IMG/VR virus record: IMGVR_UViG_3300032770_000002
Span: 1 to 64,000 of that record
Strand: one strand, 5' to 3'
Source of the DNA: a virus
Length of the DNA: 64,000 nt
Part shown: positions 32,701 to 40,056 of the stretch, piece after piece
How the letters are laid out: each line of letters starts with the position of its first letter
Numbering within the stretch: the first letter of the stretch is position 1
Made by a program: the position numbers and the translations under genes
The notes under the pieces: generated by a model
What the model saw: the letters and a program-made list of their open reading frames with translations, nothing else
Told to the model about the DNA's origin: nothing
Database searches by the model: none

Positions 32701-34435
32701 CTCACGCGAAATTCTCGAAGTCTGCTACACGCTTCCAGCCGGCCGTGGATTTCGTGGCGCTAAGGCCATGGCGCCGATCAAAGCCTTTAACATCAGTGTT
32801 AGTGGTGGTAGCTGGTTTGAGTCGAGTGAAGCAGAGGAGTTGATCAAGGACTTTCGTTACATTAGGGCTTGGGACATGAGTGGAAGCCCGATGAAGGTCA
32901 TGGCTGCTTTCGCAAACCTCATGGAGACGGGTGACAGTGTTGTTGAGGTCATCATCAACGACTTTCAATTTTATGTGTTGGCCAATGAACAGGAGATGGT
33001 GAAACTGGCCCGCCTCTCAGTCAACCAGTCTTTAGGTGAATCACAGCGGCTTGACGAGAACATGTCATTCCGCCAGCTGATGAACATGTCGACTCCCGAG
33101 CGCATTGTTCGAAGCTTGACCGTTCACGGCCCACCGCTCAACATTCGCGCGGTTGAGAACGCGATGTATTATCTCTTCAACTTCAAGAGCTCACCGTCAA
33201 CGACCGGACTTCGGCACAAGGGCTACATCAAGTTCATCAAGCCACTGCACCGCCGCCCGCTGATGGACGTTGACTGCATCGTGGACTGCACCTGTCCTGA
33301 CTTCCGATACCGTTGGGCCTGGGCCGATAAACAGCATGGCGCCAGCCGAGTTGGACCGCAGAGCATGAATCAGGCGCTTAACCGAGCTCCAAGGATCACC
33401 AACCCAACCGGGACCCCTGGGCTTTGCAAGCACGTTTTGGCGCTGCGGAACTGGATTGACAACTCGCTCGAAGTGCTAGCCTCTGACCAACCGGACAACG
33501 GTGACGTCTTGAAGCGCCTCATTGGCTACGCTCAGCACCGGCACTCAATTGAGCCTGAAGCCATGCGAGCGGCTAAGGCCCGTGACTACACCACGCTCTT
33601 GGCCAGGCTTCGACGACGGCAGGGTGAACCAAGCGCCATTGACCGGGCGATGGGCAAGACCCCGACGGGTGAACCTGAAGTTCCAGGAGCCATTGAGAAA
33701 ATTCCTCAAGCTGAACCACCGCCACCGCCAACTTTGCCTGAGCCGATTGAACTACCATCACCGACTCAGACCCCTACATTGCCGTCAGGTCCTACAAACC
33801 CGACGGAACTGCCTCCTGAGAAACCAGGTTTACCTCAGCCCGAAAAGAGGATAAAGCGAAAACCACCTCAGAAGGAAGAGTCTGTAGATAAAGCAGCTGA
33901 AAGAAAACTTGACATGAACCTTTTTGAAGCGCAGCAACTCCTGAAGGAGATGACCGACGATACGGCTCAAGTGGCCATGGGCAATGCTATGTCGGGTAAC
34001 CCGGCTGTTGGAAGCCAAGGCGGCACTGTAGCTTCTACGCCCAAGCCGGAAGGCGAGGGTGGTGATGTGACGCCTGAGAGCGAAGCGCTGAATTTGCTTC
34101 GCTCAATCAATGCCGGCATCGCCGAGCTGATCCCGGCGGTCAAGGCCATCAGCAGCGGTGAACAGACGATTGCTGGCCCTGAAGGTGAGGGTGAAGCTGA
34201 ATTTCCTGAACCCGGAGCGGGTGACCTTGAACTTGGCGGTGAAGACCGCTATGGCAGTCGTTTTTCGCCTGAGGAGCTGGGCAGTGAAGGCCGTGAGTTT
34301 GGCAGTGCTAGCCGAGAGTTCGGTGGAAGCCGTGAGTTTGGCGGCAGTGAAGGCCGTGAGTTTGGTGGCAGTTCAAGCCGCGAATTTGAAGGCAGCCGTG
34401 GCCGCGGGTTGAGTGTGCGTGGCCGAGAGGATTAA
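32693..34435 (+). CDS. SWIM zinc-finger protein with Pro-rich and REF-repeat tail
   Basis: 580 residues, GTG start within the previous stop region. A SWIM-type zinc finger is visible: CTCPDF (C199, C201) and GLCKHVLALRNW (C245, H247), the CxC...CxH pattern of DNA- or protein-binding SWIM domains. From ~330 the protein is disordered: a Pro-rich linker, a KRIKRKPPQKEES basic patch, a helical region (NLFEAQQLLKEMTDDTA) and a C-terminal low-complexity part with five REF units (GREFG, SREFG, GREFG, SREFE types, about 34285-34410). Its neighbours are virion-type genes. SWIM domains are unexpected in tail clusters; a head-tail joining or DNA-binding virion role is possible. Confidence 0.7.
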   Translation: MANSREILEVCYTLPAGRGFRGAKAMAPIKAFNISVSGGSWFESSEAEELIKDFRYIRAWDMSGSPMKVMAAFANLMETGDSVVEVIINDFQFYVLANEQEMVKLARLSVNQSLGESQRLDENMSFRQLMNMSTPERIVRSLTVHGPPLNIRAVENAMYYLFNFKSSPSTTGLRHKGYIKFIKPLHRRPLMDVDCIVDCTCPDFRYRWAWADKQHGASRVGPQSMNQALNRAPRITNPTGTPGLCKHVLALRNWIDNSLEVLASDQPDNGDVLKRLIGYAQHRHSIEPEAMRAAKARDYTTLLARLRRRQGEPSAIDRAMGKTPTGEPEVPGAIEKIPQAEPPPPPTLPEPIELPSPTQTPTLPSGPTNPTELPPEKPGLPQPEKRIKRKPPQKEESVDKAAERKLDMNLFEAQQLLKEMTDDTAQVAMGNAMSGNPAVGSQGGTVASTPKPEGEGGDVTPESEALNLLRSINAGIAELIPAVKAISSGEQTIAGPEGEGEAEFPEPGAGDLELGGEDRYGSRFSPEELGSEGREFGSASREFGGSREFGGSEGREFGGSSSREFEGSRGRGLSVRGRED

Positions 34436-34437
34436 CC

Positions 34438-34938
34438 ATGTATCCAGGGCAGTATCCACAACCGCAACAGCGGCGCACTGACTTACAGGCGCCGTTTATT
34501 TCAGGCTACTCGACGGTTCGCCTCTATGCGTCGCTTCTTGCAGCGACGACGATTCCGCCAACGAGGTTGACTGGGGTTTCAGCCGTCATCACGAACCTGC
34601 AGGATAAAACCGTTCAACTTGGGTTCGTGCCACTGGACGACCGAACCACGCCGATTCTTTCAGGGTCTGGGACGCGGTGCGAGCTTTACAGCCCCGCTGG
34701 AGGCGCCGACCTTGGAAAGTCGATCTATGTCTCTGGTGCGGCCGTCGTGGAAGTTAATTTCCAAACGTCGAAGCCATACCTTGAGATGTTCTGTGAAGGT
34801 GGCGGCCCGACGAACTGCCGGATCCAACTTGAGTCGCTCATTCAGTGGGACCAGATGGCCTTCGACAAGAGTGACACCAAGTATCCAGTCAACCAACTGA
34901 CTCAGCCGAAGTGGTCGGCCTTCCCGTGGCCTTCATGA
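34438..34938 (+). CDS. Hypothetical virion-type protein
   Basis: 166 residues starting two bases after the SWIM gene. N-terminal Tyr/Gln/Pro stretch (MYPGQYPQPQQRR), then a beta-sandwich-like domain (STVRLYASLLAATTIPPTRL, IYVSGAAVVEVNFQTS). Not recognised. It sits in a co-directional run leading to the gp27-like hub. Confidence 0.5.
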   Translation: MYPGQYPQPQQRRTDLQAPFISGYSTVRLYASLLAATTIPPTRLTGVSAVITNLQDKTVQLGFVPLDDRTTPILSGSGTRCELYSPAGGADLGKSIYVSGAAVVEVNFQTSKPYLEMFCEGGGPTNCRIQLESLIQWDQMAFDKSDTKYPVNQLTQPKWSAFPWPS

Positions 34939-35249
34939 GACTTCACGAGCGTGACGACATTGGCAGCTTGCCAATCCCATCGATTGGCAAACGCTACGCC
35001 CGCATGACGTCGGCCGACCTTGCTCCTTCAAGCCCAGGTGGGATGTCGAAGAAGCAGTCGATGTGGTATAAGCTCGGCAACCAGCTCTTCAACAAGGGCC
35101 GGACGGTTGGCAAGTTTGACAGCAAAGATGCCGTCGGGACGGTGCAGCACTCGATGCATGGCGCGTCAGTGCATACTCCTAGCATGCCCGAAGGTGGCCG
35201 GCGCAAAATGGCCGAGGCTATTGTTGACCGGTTACTGAGTCGGGATTAA
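34935..35249 (+). CDS. Hypothetical protein
   Basis: 104 residues from the ATG at 34935, which overlaps the upstream stop as ATGA. Basic and Gly/Ser-rich (SSPGGMSKKQSMWYKLGNQLFN, VQHSMHGASVHTPSMPEGG). Not recognised. An upstream GTG in the same frame is less likely given the overlap. Confidence 0.5.
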   Translation: MRLHERDDIGSLPIPSIGKRYARMTSADLAPSSPGGMSKKQSMWYKLGNQLFNKGRTVGKFDSKDAVGTVQHSMHGASVHTPSMPEGGRRKMAEAIVDRLLSRD

Positions 35250-35261
35250 GTTCCTGACTCA

Positions 35262-36356
35262 ATGTCAACACCAAACTCGCAAGTCATCACCCAGTTTGGC
35301 TTTAAGGTCAAACAGGGCTTTCAGCCACTTCCTGGCCTGATCACCGAAAAGGTCGTCATCCACGAAAAGCTCAACTGCCCAGCGGTCTGGACATACTTTA
35401 TCTCGTCGGCCTACATCAAGGTCTTTAACGACACATTTCACGACCTGTTGTTGACGTCCACGCCACGGGTCTTCGTCAGGCTTGGAACCAGTGCGGCTGG
35501 GAAGGTCAGTTGGCAGCCTTGGCAAGAGCACTTGATCCTTGGCCTCTCAGCGTCGCCGAAGCCGAACAGCCATGCGTTTGTCATGCGAACTGCGGACCGC
35601 TTCGCTGAGATGAGGCGGGCTACTCCAAAGACGTCTTGGCAGGGATTGATCAGCTCGATTGTTGGGCAATTTGCGTCGGCCTACCAGTTGACCCCAGTCG
35701 TTGAGCCAACGGCCGGCCAATTTAGCCTCATCCAGACCCAAGCAAGCGACCATGATTTCCTTGTTGGGCGCCTCATGGCCAGGGCAATCACGCCCGCTGG
35801 ACGTGGTGACTTCTGCTCTTACGTCAGGGACCAGGAACTGCACTTCCATACGACGGGGTATAAAAAGACGCCCGTCGCAGTCCGATTTTTCTTTGACTCT
35901 TCAACTGAAATCACCCACATGGACCGGACACAAGAAAACGTGTATGCCGGCGCCGCTGGGCTGAAGAGCTACATCTTTGACCCCTACACTGGGGCAGTGA
36001 GCACGCGGTTGACCAGTCCGTCTGGACTCGTGCTTGGAAAGCACCGGCCTGATTTGAGCGGCATTGTCAATGGGCCAGTCACGACGAGTTGGACCGTCGG
36101 GGTGAATCAGTTCGATGAAGCCATCAAGCTTGCCCAGAGCCGCTTTGACACTGTCCACCTCAGCAATTACGTCATCAAGCTGAAGACAGTGCAGCTCCTG
36201 CTGAGGATTGACGACCTGGTCGACCTGGACCTCACCCAGAGCACCCGTGAATTCAACCCATGGAGTGGGCGATATTCGGTCAGTGAGGTGAGTCACTCCA
36301 TCGCCGTTGGGACTGTGACGTCGCAGGTGACAATGACACGTGGCGACGTCAACTAG
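35262..36356 (+). CDS. 27: Baseplate hub protein, gp27 / late-control-D-like
   Basis: 364 residues. The middle has the hub/VgrG-type signature: WQGLISSIVGQFASAYQL, QTQASDHDFLVGRLMAR and RDQELHFHTTGYKK, as seen in phage late control D proteins and T4 gp27. The hub trimer continues the tail tube and holds the gp5 spike (a gp5-like gene is at 54232). C-terminal beta barrel SRYSVSEVSHSIAVGTVTSQVTMTR-type strands close the fold. It ends 15 bases before a convergent operon. Confidence 0.68.
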   Translation: MSTPNSQVITQFGFKVKQGFQPLPGLITEKVVIHEKLNCPAVWTYFISSAYIKVFNDTFHDLLLTSTPRVFVRLGTSAAGKVSWQPWQEHLILGLSASPKPNSHAFVMRTADRFAEMRRATPKTSWQGLISSIVGQFASAYQLTPVVEPTAGQFSLIQTQASDHDFLVGRLMARAITPAGRGDFCSYVRDQELHFHTTGYKKTPVAVRFFFDSSTEITHMDRTQENVYAGAAGLKSYIFDPYTGAVSTRLTSPSGLVLGKHRPDLSGIVNGPVTTSWTVGVNQFDEAIKLAQSRFDTVHLSNYVIKLKTVQLLLRIDDLVDLDLTQSTREFNPWSGRYSVSEVSHSIAVGTVTSQVTMTRGDVN

Positions 36357-36371
36357 TCTAAACGGAAGCCA

Positions 36372-37472
36372 TTACACGGCGATGTGGTTGACCAGCTTCT
36401 TGACGTCTTCGTTGTTGCACTCGATGTTGCCATCCGCGCCACGAGTAGCCAAAACTCGGTTTGACCAAGCGTCATCCTCCTGGTGAGTCGCGCCATGCAG
36501 CGTGAATTCATCGTCACCGACGACTAGGTCGGAGATGACCTCAAGCACTTGGTCTGGAGTCGTGTTGTAGATGCGAAGGTTGTCATTGAACGGCTCCGAC
36601 ACGATGAGGATGTTGAACCGGTTGGCGATGTCCCTGGCAACCTGCGCGATCTCATCTTGGGAAAGGATCGCCTCATTGACCTCGTCCTCATCGTCAGCTT
36701 CTGGCTCGGCGTCCGATTCGACAAGGTGCCGGCAGGAGATCGGAAGCGCCGCTGGCTTGTATGCAACTGGAGCTTGTGGGATGCAGTTCCACGCCTCAAC
36801 AAGACCAGTCTCAAACACGACGTAGGCAACGTATTCCCGGAGCTGTTCAAACCTTTTGATTTGAAACGTGTGCGGTAATCGGCGGGCAACATTATTGATG
36901 ATCGCTGTTCGAGACGCGATGATCGTGACTGGTCGGCCGTCAACGGTGCAAAGCGCGCACTCCAGGCCCTGGTGGTGTCGATAGACGTAAAGGCCAGCGT
37001 TCGTCCCAGTCTCAACCCAAATCAACCCGGTTGAACCTTGGGCCTTGTTGAGGGCGTGGTGCTTGATCAGTGGACCGGCACACTGGCTATCGACTGGGAT
37101 GTGGCCAAGGCCATACTCACTTGCGATGCTGAGGTAGTTGTGGATGACGCCGTTGTGGGCAAAGATGATGTCGCTGTCCGCTCCATTTGGATACGTGAAT
37201 GGGTGGGCGTTCTGGTCATTGACGCCACCGTGCGTGGCGTAGCGGACGTGACCGTATCCAAGGTTGAACCGAGCTGCACGCTCAATTCGGTGGTTGCAGT
37301 TTCGGAGAAATCGCAGCGGGTCAATGGCCTTCTTGAAGACCTTAAACTTCATCTCGTCCTTGTCGAAGTAGACGAGCCCAACGGAGTGCGGGCCAAACAT
37401 GCGCGCTTCGTGATAAAGGCAGCGCAAGACCGAGTTGGTCATGTGACCGGCAAATCCAATGATGGCACACAT
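36372..37472 (-). CDS. Class II glutamine amidotransferase
   Basis: 366 residues from the ATG at 37472, which puts the catalytic Cys at residue 2 (MCAIIGFAGH), as required for the Ntn-type nucleophile after Met removal. Other family motifs follow: FGPHSVGLVYF, LGYGHVRYATHGG, NAHPFTYPNG and IIFAHNGVIHNY. These domains release ammonia from glutamine for a synthetase. No synthetase domain is fused: the remaining residues after ~210 are an acidic linker and a small alpha/beta end. The partner could be the amidoligase at 26189, which shares the promoter type. An earlier ATG at 37550 would bury the Cys and overlaps the upstream gene. Confidence 0.82.
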   Translation of the reverse strand: MCAIIGFAGHMTNSVLRCLYHEARMFGPHSVGLVYFDKDEMKFKVFKKAIDPLRFLRNCNHRIERAARFNLGYGHVRYATHGGVNDQNAHPFTYPNGADSDIIFAHNGVIHNYLSIASEYGLGHIPVDSQCAGPLIKHHALNKAQGSTGLIWVETGTNAGLYVYRHHQGLECALCTVDGRPVTIIASRTAIINNVARRLPHTFQIKRFEQLREYVAYVVFETGLVEAWNCIPQAPVAYKPAALPISCRHLVESDAEPEADDEDEVNEAILSQDEIAQVARDIANRFNILIVSEPFNDNLRIYNTTPDQVLEVISDLVVGDDEFTLHGATHQEDDAWSNRVLATRGADGNIECNNEDVKKLVNHIAV

Positions 37473-37476
37473 AGCT

Positions 37477-37809
37477 TTAAGCAGAGAACGCGGTTTCTTG
37501 CTGGCCCCTGAACGGAACGATTCGAAACCGTTTTTCAGGTTCGTCATCAAAGACGATGCAGTCTAACTCCGTGCAGATTTTCTTGTCGTTGTCGAAGAGG
37601 AGGCTTCCACGGTCCATAAACCACGCCTGATAGGTGATCGCCGTGTCAAGTTTTACCGTGATTTGCGAGCCGTCACCGCAGACAATTTTGACGTCGTCGC
37701 CTTCGACAGTCAGCGTGCGAACAACTTGATTGTGAACGGCGCAAATGATCTTGCCAGACTTGTGGCCGCCCATCAGGTCTCTGAATGACTCAATATGCAC
37801 TTGTTCCAT
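37477..37809 (-). CDS. Small hypothetical protein, leaderless start, upstream of the amidotransferase
   Basis: 110 residues from the ATG at 37809 (MEQVHIESFRDL). Beta-rich: SGKIICAVHNQVVRTLTVEG, KIVCGDGSQITVKLDT. The start codon is seven bases from the -10 of its promoter, predicting a leaderless message that also carries the amidotransferase gene four bases downstream. Not recognised. Confidence 0.62.
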   Translation of the reverse strand: MEQVHIESFRDLMGGHKSGKIICAVHNQVVRTLTVEGDDVKIVCGDGSQITVKLDTAITYQAWFMDRGSLLFDNDKKICTELDCIVFDDEPEKRFRIVPFRGQQETAFSA

Positions 37810-37816
37810 ACCAGTG

Positions 37817-37845
37817 AATATACCACAAGTGCTCGAGTTTGTAAA
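37817..37845 (-). promoter_or_regulatory. Promoter of the amidotransferase operon, TTTACA-17-TATATT
   Basis: Minus strand TTTACA (37845-37840), seventeen bases, TATATT (37822-37817) with TTGTGG directly before it. Same family as the promoter at 27807-27780. Confidence 0.8.
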
Positions 37846-37866
37846 CAAAAACTTTCAAAAATAATT

Positions 37867-38160
37867 TTAGACCTCCTCGACAAGGTTAAACCGCTCTTCG
37901 AGCTCGAGCCAGGCGTCATCCGGGAGCGTGACGGAATAAAGCTCAATGGACGCCATGTTGGTGTTGCCGATGGCCTCGCAAAAGGATTTGACCGACCCGA
38001 CGGTTGCGAAAAACTTGCAGCAGTCTCGAGCGTCAATTTTGACCGTCTGGCCGTTTTCCGTGGTGACGACGGCTGACGAGTCATCATTGACTTGGACTTC
38101 ACTCGACGGGTCAAGTTCCTCGGCTAGCCTTTTGAGATTTTCAGACAATTCACTTCTCAT
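37867..38160 (-). CDS. Small acidic hypothetical protein
   Basis: 97 residues: a helical start (SELSENLKRLAEELDPSSE), then beta-rich DDSSAVVTTENGQTVKID and an acidic end (LELEERFNLVEEV). Not recognised. Stands divergent to the gene at 38189, with its own start region of 28 bases. Confidence 0.55.
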   Translation of the reverse strand: MRSELSENLKRLAEELDPSSEVQVNDDSSAVVTTENGQTVKIDARDCCKFFATVGSVKSFCEAIGNTNMASIELYSVTLPDDAWLELEERFNLVEEV

Positions 38161-38188
38161 ATGTGATTTAACGTAGTTTCAATAGCTT

Positions 38189-38749
38189 ATGCGTTTTTTA
38201 GAACGTCGCGATTTTACATATGACCCAAACCTGTTCCGGCTTGCTGACACTCAAACGGCTCTTAAGATTTACGCCGAGTGGATCCAGCGCTACACGCCAC
38301 AGCCGCAGCCCGTATTTTTCGAAGTTGATCGCTCAGTCGCTCGCATTGACCCGCTGTGGCACATGCCACTGACTGACCGAACTCAATTTTCTCGAGAGTT
38401 AAAACTTCCAACGGTCAATATCGGCAAGGAGAAAAAGCAGTGGACGCTTGATCCGAAGACGAACGTCTTGACGCCAAAGCAGCGTGACGTCTTTCTCCTC
38501 GCCCACAACCACCTTGAAAAGTTCGACTACTGGCCGCTTAAGGGCGACTTCATCTACTACAACGGCTATCGATTTCTAATCGTTGAAGTCGAGATTCCAC
38601 GCGAGGCTTACTGGCAACAAACCAATGTCTGGATGGGTTTAAACTGCCACAGTGAAATTGCCCTCGAAGGTGACGCAAAGCCCATGGTCAATCCGGGAGT
38701 GGCTGGCTCAGGCGAGCACAGCTCTGGGCCGATCTTATCAGCTGAATGA
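38189..38749 (+). CDS. Hypothetical neck/tail-type protein
   Basis: 186 residues. Aromatic and acidic: RYTPQPQPVFFEVDRSVARIDP, WPLKGDFIYYNGYRFLIVEVEIPREAYWQQTN. The ends of strands resemble head-tail connector proteins, and it opens the run that leads to the tail sheath and tube, where T4 has its neck genes. Identity not established. ATGA overlap with the next gene. Confidence 0.5.
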   Translation: MRFLERRDFTYDPNLFRLADTQTALKIYAEWIQRYTPQPQPVFFEVDRSVARIDPLWHMPLTDRTQFSRELKLPTVNIGKEKKQWTLDPKTNVLTPKQRDVFLLAHNHLEKFDYWPLKGDFIYYNGYRFLIVEVEIPREAYWQQTNVWMGLNCHSEIALEGDAKPMVNPGVAGSGEHSSGPILSAE

Positions 38750-39063
38750 ACGAGGTTGATGAGTTGATGGTTGACTTAAGCAACGGCTTGAATGAGTCCG
38801 TTGACAGAAAGCTCCTGCACAAAAATCTCCTTGACGCCTTTGCCGCCCTGCGAAAGGACATGACGGAGTCTGAGTTGATTCAAAAACGCCTCACGCAGTT
38901 TGAGGGGTTGGCGAAGCGGTTGCGGGTCACGATTGAAGAAGGCCAGTTAAAGGTCGTCTCAGAACCATCGGATTCCCAAGTCATGACCGTCCTTCGCACA
39001 GGGTGTTACTGGCATGAGTCAATGGACATTGACTCGGTCTTTCTGGCGAGTCTGATTAGATAG
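38746..39063 (+). CDS. Hypothetical helical protein
   Basis: 105 residues, mainly amphipathic helices (LMVDLSNGLNESVDRKLLHKNLL, LIQKRLTQFEGLAKRLRVTI). Coupled by ATGA overlap to the preceding gene. Not recognised. Confidence 0.5.
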   Translation: MNEVDELMVDLSNGLNESVDRKLLHKNLLDAFAALRKDMTESELIQKRLTQFEGLAKRLRVTIEEGQLKVVSEPSDSQVMTVLRTGCYWHESMDIDSVFLASLIR

Positions 39064-39087
39064 ATTGCCCGCTGTAATTAGCCACAG

Positions 39088-39366
39088 ATGGGTCAAATAC
39101 GCATGAACATCGAAGCGATCATCTCGAAAGTAGACTTACGGAATAAGGCCAGCATCATGGAGGCGGCGAATCAGCTCATTGGGCTGAACAACGTCTCTGA
39201 AGGCGATGAGGTCACCGTGACGGACAACGACTATTACCCGTTTGAGGGTCAAGTGGGCCGTGTGACGAAAGTCGTGCCTGAACAGGGCGTGGCGCACGTC
39301 AAGTTCCCGAACGTGGCCGAACCCGTCGTAATGATGACCAACCTTCTCATTCCAGTCAACAAGTAA
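39088..39366 (+). CDS. Small SH3/KOW-like protein
   Basis: 92 residues; an alternative ATG lies at 39103 (MNIEAIISK). EGDEVTVTDNDYYPFEGQVGRVTKV and GVAHVKFPNVAEPVVM form a KOW/SH3-type beta barrel after a short helix. Overlaps the next gene by one base. Role unknown. Confidence 0.55.
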   Translation: MGQIRMNIEAIISKVDLRNKASIMEAANQLIGLNNVSEGDEVTVTDNDYYPFEGQVGRVTKVVPEQGVAHVKFPNVAEPVVMMTNLLIPVNK

Positions 39367-40037
39367 TGGACTCAATCCGGCGACTTTTGGGCGAGGATGA
39401 AGTGGCGCCCGTAATGGTGCCGTCGACGACTCTGCTTGATCGACAACGGCGAGCGCGTCCATGGTTCCGCGAGGACCCGCCGGCAAGCAGGGAGTCTGAA
39501 GGCAGCGGCAGCAAGCCGACAAAAGAATCGCTCGTTGACAGTCTTAATGAGGTCTCCAAGTGGATTCGCGAGTCTCAAGCTGGTGACCTGTTCCCAGTGG
39601 CCGACCGCTTGGACAAGCTCGTCGAAGGCATTAACAAGAACGCTTTTGTGGCCTTTGACGCCACGATGTCAGTCACGACAGTGCGCGATCCGAACGTCGT
39701 CACGCAACCCAGGCCGCCTGAGCAGGACCCGGTAATTGCGGCCATTTTAGCCAAGGAGCCACCGCAGTCGAGCACGCAGAGCTCGCTACAAACTCCGAAT
39801 GTTCACGCCCAAAATCCAACTCCGGCGAATATCCAGAAAGCCATGGAAGACGCCGCGTTAGGGAAGGAAGCTCCACCAAAGATCACGCTAGTTGAATCTG
39901 CAGGCGCGGCTACAGCGGCCAGTTTGTTGCAAACCGGCGGTAGTTCCATGAGCGGTGGACCGCTTTTAGGGGCGCCTCCTTCTGGCGACACGACGAAGAC
40001 GTGGAACGCGTTCATGCGCTTTGTAAAAGCGAAGTAG
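39366..40037 (+). CDS. Hypothetical, largely disordered protein before the tail sheath
   Basis: 223 residues. A short helical block (ESLVDSLNEVSKWIRESQAG, DRLDKLVEGINK) sits between disordered Pro/Ser/Thr/Ala stretches. The last residues TWNAFMRFVKAK may be a docking helix. Position directly before the sheath gene suggests a tail assembly role, unproven. Confidence 0.5.
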   Translation: MDSIRRLLGEDEVAPVMVPSTTLLDRQRRARPWFREDPPASRESEGSGSKPTKESLVDSLNEVSKWIRESQAGDLFPVADRLDKLVEGINKNAFVAFDATMSVTTVRDPNVVTQPRPPEQDPVIAAILAKEPPQSSTQSSLQTPNVHAQNPTPANIQKAMEDAALGKEAPPKITLVESAGAATAASLLQTGGSSMSGGPLLGAPPSGDTTKTWNAFMRFVKAK

Positions 40038-40056
40038 TTACGACGGATTTAAGGCT

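Noticed and set aside
36524-37015. 163-codon minus-strand frame inside the amidotransferase gene
   Set aside because: Ser/Arg/Thr-rich shadow in another frame; the Cys2 amidotransferase frame is clearly the real one.
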